Assembly: GCA_943704415.1 (NCBI GenBank)
Contig: CALSCO010002216.1
Location: 1 to 41,441 of the forward strand
Direction: 5' to 3'
DNA: 41,441 nucleotides
From: Parvularia atlantis
Taxonomy: Eukaryota; Opisthokonta; Rotosphaerida
Below the pieces are notes generated by a model. It saw only the letters and a list, made by a program, of their open reading frames with translations, was not told the DNA's origin and made no database searches. The position numbers and the translations under genes were made by a program. This document shows positions 16,578 to 28,046 of this stretch, piece by piece (the stretch's first letter is position 1; the number at the start of each line of letters is the position of its first letter).

Positions 16578-17503
16578 TCAGTGAGACATGATGAACAGGA
16601 GGAGGATGAAGCCCACAAACATGAACAGGCGCGACAGGAACTGCTGGTTGGTCTCCTGCTCTGTCATGTGCGCCTGCGCGCACAGCCGGCGGGGTCAGCG
16701 CACAGCAGCACGCGCCGCGCGGCCACGCACCGGCGCGCATGCCGTGCGGCTCCATCGGGAAAGCAAACTGTAGTCCGAATAGCGACGGGAAGAGGCCGAA
16801 GCCCATCGAGAAGTGGAAGTTGGTGTTGTTGTGCATGTGCCCGTGGCGCGCAAACGCGCCGAGCGGGTCGTGGAACTGCGGCGGGAACTGCCGCTCGGGC
16901 GCGGGGCGCTGGCCCTGCGGCCGGTTGGGCACGCCGGCCTGGCGCGGGTCGGCCGCCTCCTTGCCGCGGTTGTAGACCGGGATGACCTTGTCCTTGCCGA
17001 TGCCGGCCTTGCACACGGGGCAGAGCGGCACGGCCTGCGACTCGATCCACTGATGGATGCACGGCCAGCTTCGGCGCGGGGCGCGGCTCAGCGCGGGCAA
17101 ACGGCGTCGCTCGTGTGCGCGCGCACCAGTACAGGTGGCCGCAGAGCGACACGACCGGGTTGGCCGCCTGCTCGAAGCAGATGTTGCACTGGAACGCGAC
17201 GTCGCCGTCATCGCCGTCGCTGCCCACCGCCGCCGCCGCCGCCGCCGAGGACGCGGGCGCGGTCGATGACGACGCCCCGGCTGCTCTCACACATCAGCTG
17301 ACCGGCCGCGCGCGCGCGCCTGCGGGGGCCCCGCGCGCACCCGCCGTGTCGGGCGCGGCTCCTGCTGCCGTTGCTGCTGCCGGTGCTGGTGGTGCTGCCG
17401 GTGGTGCTGCCGGTGGTGCTGCCGCCGCGCCCGCCGCCGCCAGGCCCTCGCCACTCCCGCTCGACCCGAGTGGTGCGCGCCGGCGGAGCAGGCTGCCCAT
17501 CAT
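16578..17503 (-). CDS. Membrane-anchored RING E3 ligase, RNF185/RNF5 type
   Basis: An ER/mitochondrial membrane E3 used in ER-associated degradation. Exons 17503-17341, 17280-17127, 17068-16731 and 16660-16578 give 245 residues. A ~85-residue Ala/Pro/Ser-rich front precedes the RING: CNICFEQAANPVVSLCGHLY, CWPCIHQWIE, CPVCKAG, complete with all eight ligands once spliced. DKVIPVYNRGKEAADPR then matches RNF185/RNF5. The protein ends with a hydrophobic anchor, FLSRLFMFVGFILLLFIMSH. The first acceptor could also be 3 nt earlier, adding one codon. The start ATG at 17503 is 39 bp from the MAEA start on the other strand. Confidence 0.93.
17388..17423 (-). repeat. 12-bp coding tandem repeat
   Basis: Three exact copies of GGTGGTGCTGCC on the plus strand encode repeated Ala-Ala-Pro-Pro... 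steps in the disordered front of the RNF185-like protein. Confidence 0.85.
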
Positions 17504-17542
17504 GGCCGCGGTACTAGTTCACTGATATCACTCGAAACTCGA
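17504..17542. promoter_or_regulatory. Divergent promoter RNF185-like/MAEA
   Basis: A 39-bp spacer between two ATGs, with TTCACTGATATCACT near its middle. Confidence 0.45.
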
Positions 17543-18992
17543 ATGGACGTGCCGGAGGAGGCGGGCGCGATGGGTGGTGCGCCGGCGTCGGCGGCGGTGC
17601 GGGCCGCGGTCGACGTGATGCTGCACGTGGACCACGCGTTTGTGCGCGTGCCGCTGGAGCAGCTCGGGCGGGTGCGGCTGCGTGCACGCACTGCGTGTGA
17701 CTGACGGTGAACGCAGGCCGTGCGCGCGGCCGAGAAGCTCGCTGAGAAGGACCTGGCCAGTGCGGCGGCGGCGGTGGACGAGCTCGCGGCCCGCGCGGCC
17801 TCCGCGACGCCCGAGCAGCGCGGCGAGGTACTGGCGCAGCTCGCGACGCTCGCGACGCGGCTGCAGACGCTCCGGCGCAAGCTCAGCGAGGTGCACGCCG
17901 AGCAGGACACGTACGCCGAGCGCGTGGGCGCGCGCCTGGACGTGCTGCACCGCTCGGCGCTGGCGTTCGAGGGCGGCCGCGTGGAGGAGGTGCAGCAGTG
18001 GCTGCGGCAGCGCTTCGACCGCACCCTCGTCGACCACCTCCTGCGCGAGGGCTTCTACCAGACCGCGGCCGTCCTGACCGAGCAGGGCGGGCTGGGCAGC
18101 CTGGTGGACGTGGACATGTTCCTGGCCGCGCGCCGCGTCGAGGACTCGCTCCGCGGCCGCTCGTGCACCGAGGCCCTCGCGTGGTGTTCCGAGAACCGCT
18201 CGCGCCTGCGCAAGCTCAAGTCGACGCTCGAGTTTAACCTGCGCATGCAGGAGTACATCGAGCTCGTGCGCGGCGGGCGGTACAGCAACGCGATCACGTA
18301 CGCGCGCAAGCACCTGACGCAGTGGATGGACACAAACGCAAAAGACGTGCAGAAGGTGCGCCTGTGCGGAGCACACGTGCGCTCGCTCACACGGCATTGC
18401 GCCCGCGCAGGCCCTCGCCCTCCTCGCGTTCCCGAGTCACGACACGCGCTGCGAGCGCTACCGCCAGCTGTACGACCCGGCGCGCTGGCAGACCCTCGCC
18501 GAGCAATTCCGCAGCGACAACTTCCAGCTGTACTCGCTCACGTCGCAGTCGCTGCTCACGATCACGCTCCAAGGCGGCCTGAGCGCGCTCAAGACGCCCA
18601 TGTGCTACGAGGTGCGCGGGCTGCGGTGTGCGCGCAGACTGCTCACGCGCCCGCTGCCCGCCAGCTCGAGTCCAAGACGCTCAACTGCCCCGTGTGCAAC
18701 GCGCAGATGGGTCAGCTCGCGCGCACGCTCCCGCACGCGCACCACGCGCACTCGTCCATCGTCTGCCGCCTCTCGGGCGCGCTGATGGACCCGGACAACC
18801 CCCCGATGATGCTGCCCAACGGCAACGTGTATTCGACGCGGGGTGCGCCCGCTTGGAGGCGCACGCGGCTGCCTCCTGGCTCACGCTCGCGCAGCACTCG
18901 AGTCGATGAACGCGTCGCAGGGCGCGATCGTGGACCCGCGCACGGGCGAGCGCTACCGCATGAGCGAGCTGCGCAAGGTCTTTGTGATGTAA
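17543..18992 (+). CDS. MAEA: MAEA/GID9 subunit of the CTLH (GID) E3 ubiquitin ligase
   Basis: MAEA pairs with RMND5 as the RING module of the CTLH/GID ligase. Exons 17543-17671, 17717-18355, 18411-18611, 18665-18842, 18895-18992 give 414 residues (human 396). An N-terminal helical region precedes LisH-CTLH-CRA (VDHLLREGFYQTAAVL, LAWCSENRSRLRKLKSTLEF, YIELVRGGRYSNAITYARKH, DPARWQTLAEQFRSDNF). The divergent C-terminal RING reads NCPVCNAQMG, HAHHAHSSIVC, NPPMMLPNGNVYS and ends KVFVM, as in the family. All introns are 45-55 nt. Its stop codon is 8 bp from the convergent DPAGT1 stop. Confidence 0.96.
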
Positions 18993-19000
18993 CAAAGTAC

Positions 19001-20543
19001 TCACAGCGGGTTGTACACAATCGACGCGAGCGGGTAGCGCACGACAAACGCGACGAGGGTCGTGAGCACCTGCACGGCCAACACGAGCTTGGTGAGCGTG
19101 TCCTCGCGCTGCGGGCCGAACCAGAGCAGCAGCACGTTGATCAGCGTGAAGTTGCTGCACGTCGTCAGCACGAGAGATCGCACAGCGGACGCGCAACACA
19201 CCTAACCTCGGCGCCGTCGTACGAGGGCTTGGCCGTGTCCTTGTAGTACACGCGCACGAGCCCAAGCTGCCGGACGGCCGCGGCACGGTCAGCCGCAGCG
19301 TTGCCGCGAGACCCGTGCGCGCGCGCGCACCGCCGACAGGATCGTCACGCACTGACGGCCGAGCCATGTGCCGCTCGCCAGCGACGCGCGCGACGGCTCG
19401 AGCAGGCCCGTGTCCTTGTTCAGCCTGCGACGCGCATCAGAGGCCGCCGCACCATACGCCGCCCGGCGCACCGAGGCAGGCGGTGCCGCGGGCACTCAAC
19501 CCAGCGGAAGAGCTGCGGGAGCGAGAGCGCAAAGTTGAACAGCTGCGGCACGAAGAAGAGCACCATGGTCTTGCTAAAGTGCCCGAGGATGCCGACGACG
19601 GCGAAGGTCATGCCGGCAAAGTAGCAGTACGTGTCGCCCACGAAGACGCGCGACGGGTACCAGTTGTGGTAGAGCAGGGCCGCGGTCGTGGCGATGAAGG
19701 GCAGGATCAGGTACAGCGTGAACAGGTTCTCCTGCACGCAGCAGTCTGTCGAGACGAGCTGGATGTAGCTGTTGGCCGCAATCGCCAGGGCGATCACGAG
19801 CGACTGCCCGGCCTCGACGCCGTTAATGCCCGCGAGGATGTTGATCGAGTTGGTGCAGAACACGGCCAGCAGGCTCATGAACACGTAGTAGAACATGCCT
19901 GTACACGGTGAGAACCCACACGTATGCACAGCCCCACGCGCACGCACCCAGCTCGATCGTCGTGCCGAGGGCGAAGCGCAGCGGGATCGGGATGACGACG
20001 TGCGTCTTGTTGTAGGTGACGTAGTAGACCATCAGCAGCGGCACGGTCGCGAGGGTCGGCAGGAGGACCTTGTGGCGCCAGCGCAGGTCGAGCACATCGT
20101 CGGCGAAGCCGAGGAAAATCATGCAGCAGATCGACAGCAGCGCCGACAGCAGCACCGCGAGCGTCTCGAGCGGGAACGAGCTGCGGTCGCCGAAGAAGTG
20201 GTCGACGAAGGGCACGGGGATGAACACAAACAGCGCGACGAGGTACACCACGCCGCAGACCACGCCCAGGCCCTCGGGGCTGCGGCGCACCGGCACCCAC
20301 GCGTCAGCACCACACACTGCGCGCGCGCAGGCAGAGTGCGCACATGGGCGGGCGGTCGGGCTTGTTGACGTCGTGCCCAAACTGGCCCGCCGCCACAAAC
20401 GTCGCGGCCAGCGCGGGCACGAGCCGCAGCGTCACCGCAAACACGAGCGCGCTCAGCGCGACGTTGACCGCCAGCGCCGACGTCGCGTTTGTGCCCAGCT
20501 GCGCCTCGAGCGCGTCGCGCAGAGTGCGCACGGCGACCTCCAT
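19001..20543 (-). CDS. DPAGT1: UDP-GlcNAc:dolichyl-phosphate GlcNAc-1-phosphotransferase (DPAGT1/ALG7)
   Basis: First committed step of N-glycan assembly in the ER membrane, the target of tunicamycin. Exons 20543-20344, 20279-19948, 19898-19472, 19424-19331, 19266-19202, 19154-19001 give 423 residues (human 408). About ten membrane segments are visible. Catalytic and substrate motifs are intact: [49 protein letters not shown], and the loop CPRHRLPR. The C-terminal [10 protein letters not shown] block resembles yeast Alg7. The fourth donor was set at 19330, because only that phase leads into LGLVRVYY. It shares a 16-bp start-to-start spacer with the glycosyltransferase gene. Confidence 0.97.
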
Positions 20544-20559
20544 CACGTGACTGAGATTG
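20544..20559. promoter_or_regulatory. 16-bp divergent start-to-start spacer DPAGT1/glycosyltransferase
   Basis: ACGTGACTGAGATTG-like spacer between two opposed ATGs. Core promoter elements must overlap the coding sequences or lie within them. Confidence 0.5.
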
Positions 20560-22978
20560 ATGACACAACGCGTGGCCGTCGCCCTTTGGCTGCTGTGCGC
20601 GGCCAGGGCGGCGGCGGCGGCAACGGCGGCATCGGCGGACGGCCTCGAGCTGCTGGCAGTCGACGCAGCCTACGCGCGCCTGCAGCTGCGATGGCCCGCG
20701 GGCCGCTGCGCCGACGGCGCCGCCGTGGCCGTTGAGCTGCGCGCGCCCGCGATGCCCGACGCGGTGCGGCCGCTGACGGCGCGCGTCGAGCGGCGCAACG
20801 AGACCCACGCGACGGTGCACCTGGGTGCGATTGGTGACGGCGAGCTGGGCGACGGCGCGGTGCTGCACGTGCGCATCGGCTGCGCCCTCGCGCGCTACAC
20901 GCACGACGACTACCCGTGGCAGCGCCTGCCGCCCGTCCGCACCGCGCCCGCCGGCGACGCCTGGCTCATCGACGTCACGCGCGACCGCCGCACGCCGCCC
21001 TGGTGGCTCTGCGCTGACCTCGTGCACCACGCCGAGGTGCTCGACCGGCTCGAGACGGTCGCCTACTTCGCCCCTTTCACCGCCGCGCACGGCTACCCGA
21101 CGCACCTCTTCGACCGGGCCGGCCAGCTCGTCGCGCGCATCGCCGCCGAGGCCGTGCGCACGCACCCAGACGCGCAGATCGTCGAGATCCGCGTGCGTGT
21201 GCTTCTTGCACCCACGCCCAGTCTCGCGCGCCTGACCGTCGCCGCAGATTGCACAAGACCCGAGCGCCGCCAGCCCAGCGCCGCAGCGCGCCGAGGTCAT
21301 TGCCCTGCGGCTGCCCGACACGTGCGAGCTGCGCCTCGAAGGCGACCTGCACGAGCACCGGCCGCTGCTGCTCGCCCTGCAGTCGCCGCACAACACCGAC
21401 CGGCGCGTCACATTCATCGTCACCGTCGCCGGCCGCCTGGACCGCCTGCGCCACGTGCTGCGTCTGCACCGCGCCGCCGCGCTGCAGGGCGACCGTGCGC
21501 CGCCGCTGCCGTGCGCGACGCCACGCCTCGTGCTCACCATGCCTGCGCCACGCCCGCCAGGCTTCGGGCTGTGCGTGGTCGACTACGTCGAAGTCAACCG
21601 CGACTTGTTTGACATGGCAGGCGAGCTGCGCGCGGTGCTGCCGCAGGCGATGCCGGTCGAGCACGTGCGCATGAACGGGCCGTTCAACAAGGTCCGTGGC
21701 CTGCAGGCGTGCCTGGCGGCGCTCGATCCACGCGAGCTCGCCTTTGTGCTCGACATCGACATCGACTTTGAGCCCGGCCTGGCCGACCTCGTGCGGCGGT
21801 ACGTGCGGCCGGGGCGGCGCTTCTTCGCGCCGATCGTGCACTACGACGGCCACGACGGCGCGGGCACGCGCTTCGTGGACGGACCCGTTGGCTGGGCCAC
21901 GGGCGGCACGGGCCTCGTGGGCTTCTGCGTCGCGGACGCGCGCCGCATCGGCGGCTACAACACAGCCGTGTTTGGCGCGGTCCACGGCTGGGAGGACACG
22001 GACTTTTTCTTCCGCCTGCGCGCGTCCGGGCTGCAGGTGGCGCGGTTCCGCATCAACACGCTCGCGCACCTCGCGCATGCGCGCCGCGGCACGTGGGCCG
22101 AGCAGAGCACCGTGCGCCGCCAGGCCGAGGTGCGTGCGCGGACCGTGCGCTCGGTCGGCGCCCGTGACGTGTGCGCGCAGTTCTTTGGCTGCGACGACAC
22201 GATCGCGCGCCTGCGCGAGTCGTTCCTTGACACGGCGCAGCGCCTCGTGCTGCTCGGTGAGCGCGCCGCGGACGAGAGCGACGCGTGGGTGCGGCGCTAC
22301 GTCGTCGGCAGCGACATCTTCTACCAGCTGAGCACGGACGACGGCGCGTGGCGCACGGGACGGGTGCAGGCCGTGTCGCACCACAAAACGCGCGGCGTGG
22401 TGCGTTATGCACCGTGCTGTGCGGCCGCTGTCGGCGCTCACGCGTGCGCATGCAGTCGGTGCTCGTCGGCGGTGCGTGGCTCGACCTGCAGAGCCGCAGG
22501 CTGCTCGAGGTGCGCATCGTGCCCACGCGGCACCGCTGCACGATCGAGACCGACTGGCCGGCGCGCCCTGGGCACTGGTGGCAGTACGCCGTGTCGGACG
22601 ATATCTCCAGGCAAACGCGCTGCGTACCGCCGCCCCCCTCCCCTCGCCTACTGACTGCTGTATGTCGCTCGCAGCTACGCCGCATCGGACGGGCCGGTCG
22701 CAGCCGGGACGGCGCTGGTCGTGCGCTACGATTCACCGGTCGAGGGCCGCGCCGTCCGTGTGCGCACCGGCAGCCTCGCACACCCGCTGCTCGTGCTGGA
22801 CGACGGCCTAGTCGAGGTGGCCACGGTAGCGGGGACGCATAGCGCGCCACTGCTGCTCGGCGCGGCGTGGGTGCAGCTCGAGCCCGGAGACGCTGGCGCG
22901 ATAACGCACATAACCGTGCGTGCGTTGCGGGCGACGGCCACGCGCATTGTTGTAGAGCCGATTGAGATCATTACGTGA
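20560..22978 (+). CDS. Chondroitin GalNAc-transferase-like glycosyltransferase (GT7/CHGN type)
   Basis: Exons 20560-21192, 21248-22399, 22456-22610 and 22675-22978 give 747 residues. A signal peptide (VAVALWLLCAARAAAAA) leads into the secretory pathway. The first ~250 residues are unassigned. The GT-A domain (~residues 245-540) starts VTFIVTVAGRLDRLRHVL, carries the DxD motif in FVLDIDIDFEPGLADL and the acceptor block GYNTAVFGAVHGWEDTDFF, as in chondroitin synthase/GalNAc-transferases. About 180 further residues of beta-rich sequence follow, with no match I can name. The third intron (22611-22674) has a GC donor, GCAAACG. The donor sugar is a guess (UDP-GalNAc or UDP-GlcA type). A lumenal role in glycoconjugate synthesis is likely. 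Confidence 0.8.
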
Positions 22979-23003
22979 CTGACAGGCGGCAGCTTTTTCC
23001 ATA

Positions 23004-25708
23004 TCACAAACGGTGGTGCCGCGACGTCACGGGCAGCGAGGACGAGTACGCGGCCGCGAGGTCGTCATCGTCGTCGTCGCTGCCCACCTCGCCGGCCTTG
23101 TCGCGCTGGCCGTCCTCGCCGCCATTGCCCTTGCGCAGATCGTTGTCGCCGTCGGCCGGAGCGTCGCTGTCGACCGTGCTGCGCGCCGCGCGTCAGTCGC
23201 CGCCGGCACGGCGCACGGGCGTGCCTGTCGTCCTTGAGCTGCGCGTACGCCCGTGACCCGCTCGCCACGTTCAGCATGACGCTGTCCTGACCCACCGAGC
23301 CAGTCAGGCCGAGTTTGGAGTGTGGCATGCCTGCGCGCTCGCGCCGTCAGGAGCCGCCCGCTCGCGCACAGCTCGGCCGCACCGTAGAAGGCGTAGATGA
23401 GCACGCCGACGATGATCCACACGACCAGGCGCAGCCACGTCAGCGCGCCCAGGTTGACCATGAGGTACAGGTTGGCCTGACGAGCGCACGCATGTCAGGC
23501 GCGAGCGGAAGGTGGGCGCGAAAGCGCACCGTCATGCCGAGGATCGGCGTGAGCGGCACAAACGGCGTCACAAAGATGTCTGGCATGAGCGCGACGTGCG
23601 GCTGCGGCGTGCACGCGCGTCAGGCCACGACGCGCAGATATGGAGCGCGCACGCACCTCACGAAAGATCAACACCACCGGCGCGACAGGCAGCAGCCACA
23701 GCAGCACGAGGGCCGCCACGGGCGTGTTGTACGTCGAGGCGACGAGCGGCGGCACGAGCGAGGCCGTGAGCACAAATACGAACAGCGTACCACGCGAGGG
23801 CCGCGCGGGCGTGCGCAGGCGCAGGATGATGATCGCAGCGCAAACGATGCTGGCGCGTCGCGCGAGCGTGCGTCAAATGGGCGGCCACAGCACGCCGCGG
23901 TCGCGTGCGCACTAGAACGCAAAGAGCGTGCCAATCGAGACCATGTCGGCCAGCAGCTCGATGTCGATCGCAAGCGTGAGCACGGCGGCTAGCGCGCGCT
24001 CAGTCAGGCCTCCCAGTCGCAGGCGAACGCGTGCGCTCCGACGCACCGACGCCGCCGGTGATCAGCGCGCCGTAGATGGGCGTGTTGAAGCGCGGCGAGA
24101 TGTACCTGCGTGCACACGCGGCCGCAGTGAGCGCGCAGTTCGCAGGCATTTCGTGCGCGCGCGCGCGCGTACTTGAATACGGGGAAGAAGAGGCCGTCAC
24201 GCGACATCGCCAGGAAGATGCGCGGCATGCTCATGAGCGACGTGATGATGGTCGTCGTGAGCGCGAGGAACGCGCCCAGCGACACCAGCACCTGGGCCCA
24301 CGGCAGGCCATGCACGGCAAAGGCGGCGGCGAGCGGCGCGTCCAGGTCGATCTCGTAGTACGGCACCATCCCGGTGATGACCAGAGCGACGGCGCAGTAC
24401 AGCGCGGTGCTGCGGCGCGCCGCGTGAGCACACGGGCGCGAGTGCTCCGCGCGGCGCACCTGATCAGGATCGAGCCGACGACGCCAATCGGCATGTCGCG
24501 CTTCGGGCTCTTGGTCTCCTCGGCGCTGCGGCGCGTCAGCGGTGGCAGCGAGCACGCCGCACACGCACAAGGTCGAGACCGAGTCGAAGCCGACGTAGGA
24601 GAAGAAGATGACCGCGGCGCCGCGGATCGTGCCCTGGAACCCGAATGGGAAAAAGTCGCTCCAGTTGACCGGGTTGACGAACGCTGCGCCGGCAAAGATC
24701 ACAAAGAAGATCGTCAGGAACGTCACGCCCATCTGCAGCCGGCGAGTGAGCACGCGCGCACGCGGTGCAGGCACCGGTCGCGCGCACCATGATGCCGTTG
24801 ACCATGCTGGACGACTTGGTCCCGACCGCCGTGAGCACCGTGAGTGCGACCGTGACGACAAAGGCCGTCAAGTCGATCGTGTTGCACTGGCTCGCGGCGG
24901 CGTCAGGTCGGGCGGCGGTCGCGCGCTTACGGGGCAGCAGCGCACGGCGATCTCGGTGCGCTCCGTCGCCGAACCGTCCTCGACCAACGTCACGTTGGCG
25001 CAGTTGAACTCGATCTGGTACAGCGCCTTGGGGTACTCGAGCGCGAAGCCCGCGAGCAGCGTTGCCAGGTACGAAGACCAGCCGCGCGCGACGGCGGCCA
25101 CAGCGACGACGTACTGTTCCGCTTAGGTGAGCGCTCCGCATCTGGCGTGTCAGGCCGCGGGCGCACCTCGAGGATCAGGTTCCAGCCGACGAGCCACGCC
25201 GTGAACTCGCCGAGGGTGCAATAGGCGTACACGTAGGCGGAGCCTTGCGCGCAGGCGACGGCGTCAGACCGCGCGCAGGCCGGCGCCCCTCGCCGCGCGC
25301 ACCGGCCACAGGTATCCGCGCCGCGAACTCGGCGTAGCATAGGCCCGAGAAGACGCAGGCCACGCCCGAGAACAGGTACGAGAGCACGATCGACGGGCCG
25401 GCGTCGCGCCGCGCGGCAATGCCCGTCAGCACAAACAGGCCCGCGCCGATGATGCTCCCGACGCCTGCGCGGGCCGCGGGTCACGCGCGCGTGCTTACCC
25501 TGCACGACCAAGCGCTCGCACCGAGCCCGAGCAGGTCGTACCACGCGAGCACCTTGCGCAGCTGCACCTCGCCGTGCTCTGCGCGCGCACACGTCCGCGT
25601 CACGCGGCGACCAACACGCGGCCGGCCGCGCGCACCGTGCCGCAGCACCTGGTCCACGGGCTTTAGCCTCGTCGCCGCCGTGCGCAAGCGCGCTGTGACC
25701 GTCGCCAT
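23004..25708 (-). CDS. Cationic amino acid transporter-like permease (CAT/SLC7A1-4 family)
   Basis: APC-superfamily permease for amino acids. Sixteen exons: 25708-25636, 25578-25522, 25464-25303, 25243-25167, 25113-24931, 24886-24788, 24732-24569, 24525-24460, 24409-24173, 24105-24047, 23988-23913, 23849-23657, 23601-23530, 23476-23383, 23330-23225, 23178-23004. They give 630 residues, like human CAT1 (629). Family blocks: GVGSIIGAGLFVLTG, GLCYAEFAARIP, SAYVYAYCTLGEF, PFGFQGTIRGAAVIFFSYVGFD, ETKSPKRDMPIGVV, SLMSMPRIFLAMSRDGL, DMVSIGTLFAF and a C-terminal NLYLMVNLGALTW. A large loop with NVT lies between helices 3 and 4. The last intron (23224-23179) has a GC donor. Fifteen introns in 2.7 kb make this the most fragmented gene here. 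Confidence 0.93.
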
Positions 25709-25747
25709 CGGCCAGCCGCACGGCCACGCTGCCTTTGACAACTTCCG
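25709..25747. promoter_or_regulatory. Divergent promoter CAT-like/NAK kinase
   Basis: A 39-bp spacer between opposed ATGs. No TATA box is visible. Confidence 0.45.
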
Positions 25748-25795
25748 ATGCAGTCGTTCTTCGCGTCAGCGCGCGGCGGCCTCGCGGGCCTCGGC

Positions 25796-25827
<32 letters not shown>

Positions 25828-27997
25828 CGTCGCGGGCGGCGCGGGCGGCGCGGGTGGTGGCGCGGGTGGTGGCGGCACGTCGATCCTCGGCGGCCTCGGC
25901 GGCGCGGGCGCGAACGGCGGCGCGGCGGCCGACGAGGTGGTCCGCGTTGGCAAGCACGTCGTGCGCGTGGAGCGGCTGCTGGCGGGCGGTGCGGGCGCCC
26001 TCCCGGCCGCGCGCTCTCGGCTGAGGCGGCGGCGCAGGCGCCTTTGCCAACGTGTTCCTCGCCCATCCGACCGACAACGACGGCGTGACGTACGCGCTCA
26101 AGCGCACCATCGTCAGCGACCCCGAGGTGCTGCGCCAGGTCATGCGCGAGGTCGCCGTGATGGTGCGGCACCACGGGCGGCCGCGCACCGTGCTCACCCG
26201 CCGCGAGCAGCAATCGCTGCCAAAGCACCCGAACATCGTCACGCTCGTCGACGCGGCCGTCGCCGAGCAGCGCGACGCGGCCGTCGTGCATATCCTAATG
26301 GAGTACTGCCCCAGTGCGCGCGCCCGCCCTCCCTGCCGCTGCCATCCGCCGCTCATGCAGCGCACGGCTGCAGGCAGCGTCGTCGACCTCATGAACCAGC
26401 GCCTGCCAACGCACTTTGGCGAGACCGAGGTCCTGCGCATGTTCATGTCGATCTGTGTCGGGCTGTCGTGCCTACACTACCGCAAGCCGCCGCTGATCCA
26501 CCGCGACATCAAGGTGCACGCAGCTGGACGGGTGGCCGCTCGGTCGCCGATACGCGCGCGCACAGGTCGAGAACGTGCTGCTCGGGCGCGACCAGCAGTT
26601 CAAGCTGTGCGACTTTGGCAGCGCGACCGAGCGCGTCATCGACAGCTTCACGTCGCAGCAGATCGTCGCGGCCGAGGAGGAGATTCAGAAGTTCACCACG
26701 CTCGCCTACCGCGCGCCCGAGATGGTCGACCTGTACCAGAAGAAGGTCGTGAACGAGAAGGTCGACATCTGGGTGCGCCAACGGCGTCGCGCTAGCGGCC
26801 ACGTGCTAACCGGCGCCGCCACGCTCGCAGGCGCTCGGCTGCCTGCTCTTCAAGCTGTGCTACTTCAAGTCGCCGTTCGAGGACGGCGGCCAGCTGGCCA
26901 TCCTCAACGGGCGCTACACCTTCCCGCTGCAGCCGGCCTACAGCGCCGAGCTCAAGCAGCTGATCCGTGCGCAGCGCGCAGCGCGAGCGGCGGCTCCGCA
27001 GCTGAACCGCGTGCGACAGAGGTGTGCCTCACGCTGGACCCGTACAAGCGCCCGAACGTATACCAGGTGGCCAAGCGCGCGGCAACCCTGCTCGGCGTCG
27101 AGTGCCCGGTCGAGAACGTGCGCCCTGCTGCATTAGTCGCGGCCCGGCTGACATACACGCGCGCGCGCAGATCTACGGTGACGCGCCGCCACCGCGCGCT
27201 GAGCCCGCGCCTGCGCCCGTGCCGTCGCTGGCGCGGCAGCACGCAGCGAGACAGGCTGAGCCGGCCAGGCCACCGCGGCAGGAGGCGCCAGTGGCTACGG
27301 CGCCGCCGCCGGGCATGCGACGTGGCCGACCCACGCACCAGCGCGGCGCGTCCGGTGCGCGCGTGCGCGGCGCCTTATGCAGGCTGACGTTGCCGTGCAC
27401 AGGCGGCAATGCAGTGATGACGGCAGCGGCCACGGCAGCCGCCGCGCCGTTTCAGGCCAACTTTGCCAACTTTGACGACAGCAGCGCATGGGGCCCGGCA
27501 CCCACGTCCGTCGCCAGCACGGGCCTCGACGCCGCCTGGGGCCCGCCCGCGCCTGTGACGGCCGTGTCGGCGCACGACGACGATGTCTGGGCGGCCCCTC
27601 CATCGTCGTCGTCGTCGGCACTAGTGGCTGCGACTGCAGCGGAGGACCTCTGGGCGGCGGTGCCGCTGTCGATAAACCCGCTCAACCCGTTCAGCCAGCC
27701 CACGCTGTGTGTTGCGTGCTCTTGCGCGCGTCGCGCTCACGCACGCGCAGGCAAGAGCCGCTGGTGGACAGCGAGCACGCGCCGCACGCGCCACCGACGG
27801 CCGCGCGGCACCGGCCGAGCAAGAGCGTGTCGTACAGCAGCAGCGTGAACGCAGACCTGAACCCGTTCGACCCGTCGCACTCGGCCGGGTCAACGCCCGC
27901 TGCCGTTATGAGTCCGGTCCTCAGCGTCAGCGCGATCGCCGAGAGCCTGCCGCCGCTGTCTGCGCCGCCGCTGCCGAGTGCGCTGGCCTCGCCTTGA
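25748..27997 (+). CDS. NAK-family protein kinase (AAK1/BIKE/GAK-like)
   Basis: A Ser/Thr kinase family that phosphorylates clathrin adaptor mu subunits. Ten exons: 25748-25988, 26038-26162, 26211-26313, 26374-26513, 26566-26772, 26831-26966, 27020-27117, 27171-27354, 27403-27706, 27751-27997, giving 594 residues. A Gly-rich front (residues ~10-60) precedes the kinase domain: GAFANVFLAH, YALKRT, HRDIKVENVLL, LCDFGSAT, TLAYRAPEMVDLY, DIWALGCLLFKLCYFKSPF, all close to AAK1. The tail is disordered and carries NPF motifs (LNPFSQP, LNPFDPS), which bind EH-domain endocytic proteins. The next gene downstream encodes an ANTH-like adaptor. Confidence 0.94.
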
Positions 27998-28046
27998 GCC
28001 GCGCGGGTCCTGATTGCGCACGCGCGCGCGTGCAGTCCCGCCGCAC

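Noticed and set aside
20119-21540. 473-codon minus-strand frame overlapping DPAGT1 and the glycosyltransferase
   Set aside because: It is out of frame with DPAGT1 and has no recognisable domain; GC-rich DNA keeps such frames open.
23363-23383. GC donor for the CAT gene near its C-terminus
   Set aside because: A standard GTGCGG donor at 23382 gives the right phase and a better family match (FYGMPHSKL).
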